Below are positions 26,036-35,153 of a stretch of DNA of 47,764 nucleotides, piece after piece. The DNA is from GCA-1730015 sp964550655. GTDB taxonomy: Bacteria > Pseudomonadota > Gammaproteobacteria > Granulosicoccales > Granulosicoccaceae. The notes under the pieces were generated by a model, which worked only from the letters and a program-made list of their open reading frames with translations, ran no database searches and was not told the DNA's origin. Positions within the stretch are counted from its first letter, which is position 1; every line of letters begins with the position of its first letter. The position numbers and the translations under genes are program-made. The stretch is from contig CAZKAQ010000017.1 of assembly GCA_964550655.1 (NCBI GenBank), positions 1 to 47,764 of the forward strand. The letters run 5' to 3'.

Positions 26036-26922
26036 TCAGCGACATCGAAACCGCAGCAAGAGTGATTGCCAATCACGGCGCCGAACTAACGCTGCGCACA
26101 CCAACCGGTGAGAAATTCACTGCCACATCAAAGAAAAAACTTGGCCTTGTAGTGACCGGTGACCGGGTTCTCTGGCAGGCACAGGATCACGGCACCACCC
26201 GTGTCATCGACATTCTGGAGCGCTCCGGCACCCTCGCCAGAACAGACCGGCAGGGCAACGCCAAGCCAATAGCAACAAATATCAACCAGGTGCTGGTTGT
26301 GACCGCCCCCAAACCACCATTCGATACGCTGTTACTGGACCGTTACTGCGTTGCCGCCTCGAACATCGGTGCTGATATCGCCATCATCATCAACAAGACA
26401 GATCTTCTGGATACCAGCAGCGGTGAAACCGCAAACGAGATAGAGTCTCTCTATACCGGGCTGGACTATAAAGTAGCCCGTTGCTGCGTTAAAGAACCTG
26501 ACGGACTCTTACAAGTGATGAAACTATTAGAAAACAGAGTTTCTATTCTCGTCGGTCAGTCAGGTGTTGGAAAATCATCAATACTTAATGCATTACTCCC
26601 GCAACAGGAAATCAAGACCGGTGATTTATCCAGCAATTCGGGACTCGGGCGGCATACAACAACTGTCACCAACTGGTACGACCTGGCAAACAACGGTGCG
26701 ATCATCGATTCCCCCGGAGTCCGGCAGTTTTCCCTTGAGCATTTGAACTCGGTTGATATCGAGGCAGGCTTCAGGGAAATTACAGATCACGCCGCCCACT
26801 GCAAGTTCAACGACTGCAGCCATCAACACGAGCCGGAATGCGCAGTCCTGTCTGCACTTTCAAGCGGATCAATACATAAAGACCGCTACCAACATTTTCT
26901 GCAACTGGTTTCCGACGAATAG
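26032..26922 (+). CDS. rsgA: ribosome small subunit-dependent GTPase A
   Basis: Late 30S-subunit assembly GTPase with circularly permuted G motifs: NKTD (G4), then GQSGVGKSSILN (G1), then DSPGVRQF (G3). An OB fold lies at the N-terminus (ELTLRTPTGEKFTA ... VVTGDRVLWQ) and a zinc-binding C-terminal region has C-x5-C-x-H-x5-C (CKFNDCSHQHEPEC). The product is 296 residues from TTG 26032. This is short at the N-terminus, which in most relatives has a basic tail before the OB fold. The frame upstream encodes an RRHRELANEP-like basic stretch without a standard start codon. Confidence 0.94.
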   Translation: MISDIETAARVIANHGAELTLRTPTGEKFTATSKKKLGLVVTGDRVLWQAQDHGTTRVIDILERSGTLARTDRQGNAKPIATNINQVLVVTAPKPPFDTLLLDRYCVAASNIGADIAIIINKTDLLDTSSGETANEIESLYTGLDYKVARCCVKEPDGLLQVMKLLENRVSILVGQSGVGKSSILNALLPQQEIKTGDLSSNSGLGRHTTTVTNWYDLANNGAIIDSPGVRQFSLEHLNSVDIEAGFREITDHAAHCKFNDCSHQHEPECAVLSALSSGSIHKDRYQHFLQLVSDE

Positions 26923-27097
26923 CAGAGCCGCGCACTGGATTTACCTTGCCGATTGCTATCGACGCATGTTCTTGTGGCTTATCGCAAAGCCCGATCAAAG
27001 CGGCGAAATAGGTTATACTCATTAACTTAACTTCTATGTAACCGTGACCTTCACTACCACTCGATCGTCACCGGTTTTCACTACTCTGTGAACAGGC

Positions 27098-29338
27098 ATG
27101 TCAGACAATACTAAAATTATCTATACCCGCACCGATGAAGCTCCAGCTCTTGCCACTCACTCACTTCTGCCGATAGTTCAGAGCTTCCTGAGCCCTGCCG
27201 GTGTCACTGTTGAAACTGCAGATATCTCACTCGCCGCCAGAACGCTCAGCGCATTTAATGATCAGCTGCCTGCCTCACAACAGGTTGAAGATGCACTGCA
27301 AATGCTGGGTAATATTGCCAAAACACCTGAAGCAAACATCATCAAACTTCCCAATATCAGTGCATCAGTTCCACAACTGAAAAGCGTCATAGCAGAGTTA
27401 CAGGCTAGTGGTTATGACATTCCTGATTTCCCGGATGAACCTTCCACCGAAGAGCAAAAAGACGCCCGAGCCAGGTTCGATAAAATCAAAGGCAGTGCTG
27501 TTAATCCGGTACTACGCGAAGGTAACTCAGACCGCCGTGCACCTGCCGCAGTAAAGAACTATGCAAAAAAATACCCGCACGCTATGGGTGCATGGACTGC
27601 AGAATCCAAAACATCCGTCGAAACCATGAGTCATGGTGACTTCAAGTCCAATGAAAAATCTTTAACTCTCTCTGACGACGACACCTTGAGCGTTGTACAC
27701 ACTACCGAGGACGGTATTGAAACCGTGCTTAAAGACGCAATCCCGGTACTCGCCGGTGAAATTTTTGATGCTTCTTATATGTGCAGAGAATCTCTAATCA
27801 GTTTTCTCAAGACTCAAATCAAAGCTGCCAAAGAACAGAACGTTTTGTTCTCCCTGCACATGAAAGCCACGATGATGAAAGTCTCCGACCCGATTATTTT
27901 CGGCATCGCTGTTGAAGTGTACTTTGCCGAGCTATTCGAAAAACACGGTCCCGCACTTGACAAGGCCGGTGCTAATGTCAGAAACGGATTTGGCAATCTG
28001 ATCAACGCCATTCAGGAGTTACCGGAAAGTGATAGGCAGACAATAGAAAAAGATATTCAATCTATTTACGCATCACAACCGGACCTTGCGATGGTTAACT
28101 CCGACAAGGGTATTACCAACCTGCATGTACCGAGTGACATCATCATTGATGCATCAATGCCGGCTATGATCAGAAGTTCCGGCAAAATGTGGAATCACGA
28201 AGGTACACAGCAGGATACACTGGCGGTCATTCCCGACAGCAGTTATGCAGATCTGTATACACGTACCATCCAGTTTCACAAAGACAACGGCGCTTTCGAT
28301 CCTTCCACCATGGGAACCTGTCCGAATGTAGGATTAATGGCTCAAAAAGCTGAAGAATACGGTTCGCACGACAAAACCTTTGAAATAGCATCAGTTGGCA
28401 TCGTACAGGTAAAAAATTCAGCTGGTGAAGTACTGTTGCAACATCAGGTAAAAGCCGGTGACATATGGCGAGGCTGCCAGGTCAAAGACGCACCGGTTAA
28501 GGACTGGGTAAAACTTGCAGTTACACGCGCAAAAGCTACCGGCTGGCCGACTGTCTTCTGGCTCGACAAAAACCGCGCCCACGATGCAGAGCTGATTAAA
28601 AAAGTCGAATTGTACCTTAAAGATCACGATACAACATCACTCGACATCAGGATTCTCCCGGTCGGTGAGGCGACTGACTACACGCTCAAGAGAATCAAAC
28701 AAGGTGAAAATACTATCTCTGTGACAGGCAATGTGCTTCGCGACTACCTCACTGATCTTTTCCCTATTCTGGAACTGGGCACCAGCGCAAAGATGCTGTC
28801 TATCGTACCGTTAATGAACGGCGGCGGATTGTTTGAAACAGGCGCCGGGGGCTCAGCCCCCAAACATGTACAGCAGTTACTACAGGAAAATCATTTGCGT
28901 TGGGACTCTCTGGGTGAGTTTCTGGCGCTGGCAGTATCACTTGAACATTTATCAGAAGCCAACAACAATAAATCAGCAGCAATACTTGGTGATACGTTAA
29001 ATGCAGCTACTGAAAAACTTCTCACCAGCCGCAAATCACCATCACGCAAAGTCGGTGAACTCGACACGCGAGGCAGCCATTTCTATCTGTCACTTTACTG
29101 GGCAGAGGCTTTGACCACTCAAACACAGGACCGTGAACTTGCAGAACGCTTTACACCACTGGCGAAAGCACTTGCCGCAGATGAAGAAAAAATTGTTAAT
29201 GAGTTAAATAGCGTTCAAGGCCAGCCGGTAGATATTGGCGGCTACTATTATCCTGATTTAACAAAGAGTGCTGCAGCGATGCGTCCGAGTGAAACATTCA
29301 ATAACCATCTTGCACAATTTACCAGTACAGCTGGCTGA
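27098..29338 (+). CDS. NADP-dependent isocitrate dehydrogenase, monomeric type
   Basis: TCA-cycle enzyme oxidising isocitrate to 2-oxoglutarate with NADP+. The 746 residues fit the large monomeric (IDH-II) family and not the roughly 416-residue dimeric Icd. Recognisable segments are the start KIIYTRTDEAPALATHSLLP, the substrate loop region NSDRRAPAAVKNYAKKYPH, SLHMKATMMKVSDPIIFG and the C-terminal GGSAPKHVQQLLQENHLRWDSLGEFLALA. It is preceded by a 175-bp gap with a TATACT hexamer at 27014-27019 that may be its -10 box. It is convergent with the sensor kinase gene, leaving only 10 bp. Confidence 0.95.
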   Translation: MSDNTKIIYTRTDEAPALATHSLLPIVQSFLSPAGVTVETADISLAARTLSAFNDQLPASQQVEDALQMLGNIAKTPEANIIKLPNISASVPQLKSVIAELQASGYDIPDFPDEPSTEEQKDARARFDKIKGSAVNPVLREGNSDRRAPAAVKNYAKKYPHAMGAWTAESKTSVETMSHGDFKSNEKSLTLSDDDTLSVVHTTEDGIETVLKDAIPVLAGEIFDASYMCRESLISFLKTQIKAAKEQNVLFSLHMKATMMKVSDPIIFGIAVEVYFAELFEKHGPALDKAGANVRNGFGNLINAIQELPESDRQTIEKDIQSIYASQPDLAMVNSDKGITNLHVPSDIIIDASMPAMIRSSGKMWNHEGTQQDTLAVIPDSSYADLYTRTIQFHKDNGAFDPSTMGTCPNVGLMAQKAEEYGSHDKTFEIASVGIVQVKNSAGEVLLQHQVKAGDIWRGCQVKDAPVKDWVKLAVTRAKATGWPTVFWLDKNRAHDAELIKKVELYLKDHDTTSLDIRILPVGEATDYTLKRIKQGENTISVTGNVLRDYLTDLFPILELGTSAKMLSIVPLMNGGGLFETGAGGSAPKHVQQLLQENHLRWDSLGEFLALAVSLEHLSEANNNKSAAILGDTLNAATEKLLTSRKSPSRKVGELDTRGSHFYLSLYWAEALTTQTQDRELAERFTPLAKALAADEEKIVNELNSVQGQPVDIGGYYYPDLTKSAAAMRPSETFNNHLAQFTSTAG

Positions 29339-29348
29339 CAATAAAGCC

Positions 29349-31454
29349 TCACTTTTTGTGCAACGGAAAATCCACGCTGAATCTCACAGCACCTTTCTCC
29401 AGTATGTTGCGCGCTCTGCAACCGGCACCATGGAATCTGGCTATTAACTTCACAATATGTAAACCAAACCCCATGTGCGGTTGATCGTCGCGAGATTCAC
29501 GAACACTGACCATCGGTTCAAATAACTCAGCCGACGGCAATGAAAGCGGCGTACCCGTATTCTGAACTTCAATCGCTACGCGCCCGTTTAGCTTTGTCAG
29601 CAACAACAGAATGACACTATCTCTGACACTAAAATCCACAGCATTCGCGATTAACTTGTCGAGCATCTGATGCAGCAGTTCAATTGAGGCATTGACCCGT
29701 GCATCTGTTAAGCGATCATCTATCTTCAGTACCACTATCCTGTGTTGATAGAGGTTGTCATAGACTTCTGTGGCCACCCGCATCCAGTCAACAAGATCAA
29801 CAACCGTTTTCTCTGAACGTTCTATGGTCTGTTCTACACTACTGGCTTCAGACAAATTTCTGATAAGCCTTTGCAAACGTTCGGCACCCAGCTCTGCGCG
29901 TACAAGAGATGCACTGGTTTGTGAATCAACACTTGATTTATCTATACTTTCAAGCGAGGTTGATACCACGCTCAGTGGTGTACGTAATTCGTGTGATAAG
30001 CGCGAGCCCAGAGACTGCAGATAGTTTGTATAACCATCCAGCCTCAAAATTATGGTATGAAAACTACGCGACAGATCACCTATTTCATCCGCTGCTTCAG
30101 ACTTTGGCACTACGCGAACAATGGCGCCATCACCGGATACAGAACGCTCCACAACATCACGTAACTTTCTCACACGCCATGATAAAAACGATGCAAAACC
30201 AATTAAAGTCAGCGCAATTAAAGCCACCGCCACACCAAATATTTTTACCAGCCTGAGCATCGCTGTTTCGGTAAATGACGTCAGCGATGCACGTGGCCTT
30301 TGTATCAATAAATACGCTAACAAGTCGTCATTTTCAGTCAGATTGATAACAGATGTATGAAAAATACGATTGTATTGATCTTTTAAAAATTCCGCTTTGT
30401 CAGCTAAATTTGTAAATAATTCGAACTCCGCAATATCAAGCTTGCCATCAGCTATTTCAGGTAGCTTTCCGGTATCTATATTCACCGCCAGCGACCAGGC
30501 AATAAAGCGATGCAGCACTGCATCAAAAACACTTTTATCAGCGGGCTCAAAATCCCGAACCACAGCATCCGGCATTCGTTCATCAGCTTCGGCCAGTAAC
30601 CATCCTTGTCCGTTAAAGATCCGTAGGCGCATTCCAGGTTCTGTATAATGTGAAAGCTCGGCTGATAGTGCACTGTCTATTACCTGAAGCTGACCAACAT
30701 CGTCAGGCTCGGTTGGATCGAACATACCGGTCCAGCGCTGTACATCGTCTACAGAGTCAACATCGATAACACTTAATCCGAATCTGTGATCTGCCGGCAA
30801 GGGTAAGCTTAGTTCTATGTTATAGCCCGAAACAGTCTCTACTAATGAAGCCTTGTACTCGGCCCCGATTCTGGCAGGCCGCACACCCTCAGTGGCTTCT
30901 CCGAAGTATCTGCCCAACTCAACGCCGGGTGCTTCCCATCTGAACGTATAGCGACGAATACTGCCATTGGCTTGCGGCACTCTGATAATTAACCGGTCAC
31001 CTGTGGCGATACGGTTTTTAGAAGCTGTGTGATAAACAATATCCTGATCTGTCACACGAACAAACAAGTGTAAGTATCTTTGTCTGACTGCCGCGCTTAC
31101 AACAAAAGAACTCGCAAGTGCCAGATCTTCAGGCTCGACGGATATTTTATTCATAGAATAATCGAGCTTACGAGCACCAAGCTCAAACGCCGACCAGTCA
31201 TCTGCATAGCCATCGATAAGGATGTCATTGTTGAGCAAACCGGCCAGCAGTGTTTTTGACGCAGGCCTGACAGTCGGATTTTGACCACTGAGCATCGCTG
31301 TGACTTTAGTTGCTGCTGCAATCGCCTTTTCATGTGACTGCTTTAACTGTTCATCACGCAGGTTCCGATCAAGCTCGCCTACAAATAAAAATACAGTCCA
31401 CGGCAGCACCAGAAGGCAGAGACAAACAATTGCCAGTTGCGCGCGAAGATTCAA
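29349..31454 (-). CDS. sensor histidine kinase of the proteobacterial dedicated-sortase type
   Basis: 701-residue membrane kinase. The membrane segments are residues 8-26 and about 402-424. The large extracytoplasmic region between them begins with a CBM9-like beta-sandwich (DILIDGYADDW at 77-87, YLHLFVRVTD at 127-136, to about 260). A HAMP linker follows, then a phospho-acceptor helix with H488 (SRLSHELRTPLS) and an ATPase domain with MLDKLIANAVDFS (N box) and GFGLHIVKLIARFHG (G2 box). The G1 motif is altered to EVQNTGTPL, with Asn for the usual Asp. The overall plan matches the kinase seen with marine proteobacterial sortases. It follows its regulator by 46 bp. No sortase or target gene is in the window. 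Confidence 0.8.
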   Translation of the reverse strand: MNLRAQLAIVCLCLLVLPWTVFLFVGELDRNLRDEQLKQSHEKAIAAATKVTAMLSGQNPTVRPASKTLLAGLLNNDILIDGYADDWSAFELGARKLDYSMNKISVEPEDLALASSFVVSAAVRQRYLHLFVRVTDQDIVYHTASKNRIATGDRLIIRVPQANGSIRRYTFRWEAPGVELGRYFGEATEGVRPARIGAEYKASLVETVSGYNIELSLPLPADHRFGLSVIDVDSVDDVQRWTGMFDPTEPDDVGQLQVIDSALSAELSHYTEPGMRLRIFNGQGWLLAEADERMPDAVVRDFEPADKSVFDAVLHRFIAWSLAVNIDTGKLPEIADGKLDIAEFELFTNLADKAEFLKDQYNRIFHTSVINLTENDDLLAYLLIQRPRASLTSFTETAMLRLVKIFGVAVALIALTLIGFASFLSWRVRKLRDVVERSVSGDGAIVRVVPKSEAADEIGDLSRSFHTIILRLDGYTNYLQSLGSRLSHELRTPLSVVSTSLESIDKSSVDSQTSASLVRAELGAERLQRLIRNLSEASSVEQTIERSEKTVVDLVDWMRVATEVYDNLYQHRIVVLKIDDRLTDARVNASIELLHQMLDKLIANAVDFSVRDSVILLLLTKLNGRVAIEVQNTGTPLSLPSAELFEPMVSVRESRDDQPHMGFGLHIVKLIARFHGAGCRARNILEKGAVRFSVDFPLHKK

Positions 31455-31500
31455 AATTCGTTTTTTACTGAATCAGACAAGGTATCAACCACAAAAGAAT

Positions 31501-32190
31501 CTACGCCAGCCACCGATAGCCCATACCGTAAGCTGTTTCTATTCGATCAAAGTTACCGTCAACCGCGAGGAACTTACGCCGGATTCTTTTCACATGCGAT
31601 GTTACCGTTGCATCGTCCAGTACTACGTTGGCTGCATCCATCAGTTGCTGACGCGACTTCACATGCCCGGTGTGCAATGCAAGCGCGTGAATCATCCATA
31701 ATTCAGTAACGGAGAGCGTCACCGCCATGCCACTCCAGGTAGCAATCATACGTTTCATATCAATCTGCAATTCCCCGGCTTTAACGATATCTTCCGGCAG
31801 ATCCGGCTGATTATGTGCATCAACTCTCCTGAACAATGCCACCACACGTGCAACCAGATGGGCCAGACTGATATCTTTGGTTAGATAGTCGTCTGCACCC
31901 AGACGTAAGCCGGAAATTGTATCTAGTTCGGAATCAAGCGCGGTGAGAAAGATAATCGGTAGTAGCGGCGCCATAGTACGCAACTGGCGACAAAGCTCAA
32001 AGCCACCTTCTGCTTCACTACCCAGACCGACATCAATGATCGCAAGATCAGGCAGATCAATATTAAATGCCGCTATTGCATCCGGCCTGTTACTGTAAAC
32101 GGAGACTTCATAACCGTGCCGCTCCAGTGCCTGACAATAATTCACCTGAAGTGACGGCTCATCTTCAACCAGTGCGATCTTTTTACCCAT
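31501..32190 (-). CDS. OmpR-family response regulator of the dedicated-sortase type
   Basis: Two-component regulator of 229 residues from ATG 32190; a longer in-frame start at 32244 precedes the conserved KKIALVEDEP. The receiver domain has the acidic pair (VEDEP), the phospho-acceptor Asp in LAIIDVGLG, the Thr in IFLTALD and the Lys in YLTKDIS. A winged-helix DNA-binding domain follows (TVTSHVKRIRRKFLAVD ... IETAYGMGYRW). The EAEGGFELCRQLR and SGLRLGADDYLTKDISL stretches match what I know of the regulator family paired with marine sortase kinases. Cognate kinase lies just downstream. Confidence 0.82.
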   Translation of the reverse strand: MGKKIALVEDEPSLQVNYCQALERHGYEVSVYSNRPDAIAAFNIDLPDLAIIDVGLGSEAEGGFELCRQLRTMAPLLPIIFLTALDSELDTISGLRLGADDYLTKDISLAHLVARVVALFRRVDAHNQPDLPEDIVKAGELQIDMKRMIATWSGMAVTLSVTELWMIHALALHTGHVKSRQQLMDAANVVLDDATVTSHVKRIRRKFLAVDGNFDRIETAYGMGYRWLA

Positions 32191-32259
32191 TGCGCATAAA
32201 ACTTTCCGACCTACAGTATTGATAAATTCAGTGTAACGAAACACACGTTTGTTAACTAG

Positions 32260-33024
32260 CTATCTTGGAGCCATTCGTATGGCCCCGTCCATACGGATCA
32301 CTTCGCCATTGAGCAACCGGTTACGACAAATTTCACTCACTAACGAAGCGAACTCGGAAGGATAACCAAGCCGTTTTGGAAACGGCACCTGCCCGGCAAG
32401 ACTCTGCTGCGCCTCTTCGGGTAAACCAAGCAGCATCGGTGTACCCATCAGCCCCGGCGCTATCGCCATTGTACGAATACCGAAACTTGCAAACTCGCGT
32501 GCTGCGACAAGATTCAATGACACAATTGCACCTTTTGATGCGCTGTAGGCCGCCTGGCCAATCTGGCCATCATACGCTGCCACAGAAGCTGTGTTGACGA
32601 TTACACCACGCTCACCGTCATCATCGAGCACATCCGCCGGTATGAGCGCTTCAGCAAATAGTCGCATCATGTTGTAAGTGCCCGTGAGATTAATATCAAT
32701 CACCTTTTTAAAGTCGTCCAGCGGACTCGCACCATCTCGTCCGACAATCCGCTGCGGCGGAGCAATACCGGCACAATTCACCAGCAACCGGGCGACGCCA
32801 TGCTGTGCACTGGCAGCACCCAGTGCAGCCTTTGCGGACGCTTCGTCGGCGACATCGCACATCAAACCGAGCGCACCGGTTTGTTTGGCGATACCGTCGA
32901 TTGCCTCCTGATTGAGATCCAGCGCCGCCACCTTCATACCTTGCTCGCACAAACTTTGGACAGTAGCAGCGCCGAGCCCGGACCCACCGCCTGTCACCAC
33001 TGCTGCCAAGCCTGAAACGTTCAT
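32260..33024 (-). CDS. short-chain dehydrogenase (HSD17B10-like SDR)
   Basis: NAD(P)-dependent oxidoreductase of 254 residues. ATG 33024 is chosen because GGAGAG lies seven bases upstream and the product then begins at the Rossmann fold (MNVSGLAAVVTGGGSGLGAA). It has NCAG, the catalytic Ser in NTASVAAYDG and the YSASK motif (Tyr and Lys). The sequence is closest in style to type-II 3-hydroxyacyl-CoA dehydrogenases acting in fatty-acid or branched amino-acid breakdown. The divergent neighbour, ETF-ubiquinone oxidoreductase, serves the same catabolic pathways, which supports that role. Confidence 0.85.
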   Translation of the reverse strand: MNVSGLAAVVTGGGSGLGAATVQSLCEQGMKVAALDLNQEAIDGIAKQTGALGLMCDVADEASAKAALGAASAQHGVARLLVNCAGIAPPQRIVGRDGASPLDDFKKVIDINLTGTYNMMRLFAEALIPADVLDDDGERGVIVNTASVAAYDGQIGQAAYSASKGAIVSLNLVAAREFASFGIRTMAIAPGLMGTPMLLGLPEEAQQSLAGQVPFPKRLGYPSEFASLVSEICRNRLLNGEVIRMDGAIRMAPR

Positions 33025-33174
33025 ACTGTTCTCTCCTGTAGAGGGTCGCGTAAAGCAGATCGGAAACTGGTAATCACAGCGCAACTAACTTCATGGCACC
33101 GTCGCGGCATAGCTCCATTTTACGCGCAATTGAGTGTCGGGACGTTGAATAACCCTTTTGACACCATAAACCAG

Positions 33175-33203
33175 TGACCAATCAAGGTCGGAAGCATTAT
33201 AAT
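33175..33203 (+). promoter_or_regulatory. candidate sigma-70 promoter of the ETF-QO gene
   Basis: A perfect TATAAT (33198-33203) lies 17 bases after TGACCA (33175-33180), a weak -35 box. It is about 100 bases upstream of the chosen start of the ETF-QO gene in the divergent intergenic region. Position and spacing fit a housekeeping promoter; no other gene on the plus strand could use it. Confidence 0.4.
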
Positions 33204-33302
33204 TGCTGAGTAGAAAATCTGGCACTTTACTATCGGTCAGCAATCCTGCCCGCACAACACTTGCGCTGGCAAGGCAATCTTTTTAAAACCGGAGCCAAAA
33301 CC

Positions 33303-34964
33303 TTGGATACTGAACGCGAATCGATGGAATTTGATGTCGTCATCGTTGGTGGCGGACCCGCTGGTCTGGCTACAGCATGTCGGCTAATGCAGCTTGCCGC
33401 GGAAAGCGAGACCGAACTATCAGTCGTCGTGCTTGAGAAAGGCTCTGAAGTTGGCGCACACATTCTCTCCGGCGCGATTCTGGAGCCAAAAGCATTAAAC
33501 GAACTCTTCCCCGACTGGAAAGAAAAAGGTGCGCCGCTGCATACCGAAGTAAGCGGTGATGAAATGCACTTTTACACCAGTATGGAAAAATCCATCAAAA
33601 TGCCAAACTTCATGATCCCCAAACCCATGCATAACGACGGCAACTATATTGTCAGCCTCGGCAACGTGGTTCGATGGATGGGTGAACAGGCCGAGGAACT
33701 TGGTGTAGAAATATTCCCGGGCTTCGCCGCCGCTGAAATTCTCTATAACGATGACGGCAGCGTTGCAGGTGTTGCAACCGGTGATATGGGCATCGGTAAA
33801 GACGGTGAGAAAAAAGACAGCTATGAACCAGGTATGGAACTACGAGCTAAATACACTGTGTTCGCTGAAGGCTGCCGTGGCCATTTAGGCAAGCAACTCA
33901 TTGCAAAGTACAACCTTGATGAAGGTAAAAGCCCGCAACACTATGGCATCGGTTTAAAAGAACTCTGGAAAATTGATAAAGAAAAGCATCAGCCGGGCTT
34001 GGTCGTTCATGGCGCAGGCTGGCCTCTGGGTGAAAGTGACGCTACCGGAGGCTCCTTCCTTTATCACCTTGAAGATCAACAAGTCGTGGTCGGTCTTATC
34101 GTCGACCTGAACTACAGCAATACCAACCTGAGCCCGTTTGATGAATTCCAGGTATTCAAACATCACAAGTCTATAAAACAAGTTTTAGAAGGTGGAGAAA
34201 GAATCTCATACGGCGCAAGAGCCATTGTGAAAGGTGGTTTAAATTCACTACCCAAAATGACCTTCCCCGGTGGCCTGGTCGTTGGTTGCGATGCCGGCAC
34301 CCTGAATTTTTCAAAAATTAAAGGCAGCCACACCGCCATGAAGAGCGGCATGATTGCAGCCGAAACACTTCATGATGAACTTAAGTCAAACGCTGACAGT
34401 ACCGGTAAAGAGTTAACTGCCTTTACCAGCAACTTCGAAGACAGCTGGTTATACGAAGAACTGCACAAGTCCCGCAACTTCGGCCCGGCAATGCATAAAT
34501 TCGGTACTTATCTAGGTGGTGCTTTTAACTACATTGATCAGAATCTGCTCGGCGGCAAAATGCCAGTCACTCTAAAAGACGATACGCCGGATCATGCAAC
34601 GCTTAAAACAACAGAAGAAAGCCCGACCATCGATTACCCGCGCCCTGATGGCAAGATCAGCTTCGACAAACCAAGCTCGGTATTTCTATCCAATACTAAC
34701 CATGAAGAAGACCAGCCGGCCCACCTGACACTCAACAACGCTGACATACCCCTTGGCACTAACCTCCCCAAATGGAACGAACCGGCACAGCGTTACTGCC
34801 CGGCCGGCGTCTATGAGGTTGTTGAAAAAGCCGGAGAACAACTATTCCAGATCAATTCTCAAAACTGCGTGCACTGCAAAACCTGTGATATTAAAGATCC
34901 CAGTCAGAATATTACCTGGGTAGTGCCTGAAGGTGGTGGCGGGCCTAATTATCCCAATATGTGA
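33303..34964 (+). CDS. electron transfer flavoprotein-ubiquinone oxidoreductase
   Basis: Membrane-associated iron-sulfur flavoprotein passing electrons from ETF (acyl-CoA and amino-acid dehydrogenases) to ubiquinone. From TTG 33303, behind GGAG, it is 553 residues; an earlier TTG at 33261 is less likely. The FAD-binding fold is FDVVIVGGGPAGLATA, followed by EKGSEVGAHILSGA, YGIGLKELWKI and the GCDAGTLNFSKIKGSHTAM motif. The C-terminal 4Fe-4S ferredoxin-like domain has YCPAGVYE, then NCVHCKTCDIKDPSQNITW. Length and motifs match the bacterial family closely. Confidence 0.95.
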   Translation: MDTERESMEFDVVIVGGGPAGLATACRLMQLAAESETELSVVVLEKGSEVGAHILSGAILEPKALNELFPDWKEKGAPLHTEVSGDEMHFYTSMEKSIKMPNFMIPKPMHNDGNYIVSLGNVVRWMGEQAEELGVEIFPGFAAAEILYNDDGSVAGVATGDMGIGKDGEKKDSYEPGMELRAKYTVFAEGCRGHLGKQLIAKYNLDEGKSPQHYGIGLKELWKIDKEKHQPGLVVHGAGWPLGESDATGGSFLYHLEDQQVVVGLIVDLNYSNTNLSPFDEFQVFKHHKSIKQVLEGGERISYGARAIVKGGLNSLPKMTFPGGLVVGCDAGTLNFSKIKGSHTAMKSGMIAAETLHDELKSNADSTGKELTAFTSNFEDSWLYEELHKSRNFGPAMHKFGTYLGGAFNYIDQNLLGGKMPVTLKDDTPDHATLKTTEESPTIDYPRPDGKISFDKPSSVFLSNTNHEEDQPAHLTLNNADIPLGTNLPKWNEPAQRYCPAGVYEVVEKAGEQLFQINSQNCVHCKTCDIKDPSQNITWVVPEGGGGPNYPNM

Positions 34965-35086
34965 TTAAGAATAATTTATCAGAGAGGGTTTCAAAAAAAG
35001 GCGACGCTAATCCCCGCAGCAGAAACTGAGATGAAGTACGCGTTTAGTACCCGGCCAGAAGAGTCCCTATCTAAACCGCCCGAGAT

Positions 35087-35153
35087 ATCAGGTGGTTGGA
35101 GTGCCTGATTTAAATTTACCATTTAACACAATGGTACAAAAGCCAGACCACCT
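35087..35153. repeat. nested inverted repeats between convergent genes
   Basis: Between the convergent ETF-QO and UDP-glucuronate decarboxylase genes, three pairings can be seen. AGGTGGTTGG (35090-35099) pairs with CCAGACCACCT (35143-35153, one bulged G). TACCATT/AATGGTA (35117-35136, six-base loop) forms an inner hairpin. ATCAGG/CCTGAT (35087-35109) is an alternative. The outer arm touches the stop codon of the decarboxylase gene. It could act as a bidirectional terminator, although no long T-tract follows. Confidence 0.4.

Noticed and set aside
27014..27019. TATACT as the idh promoter -10 box
   Set aside because: No acceptable -35 hexamer at 16-18 bp; mentioned only in the idh entry.
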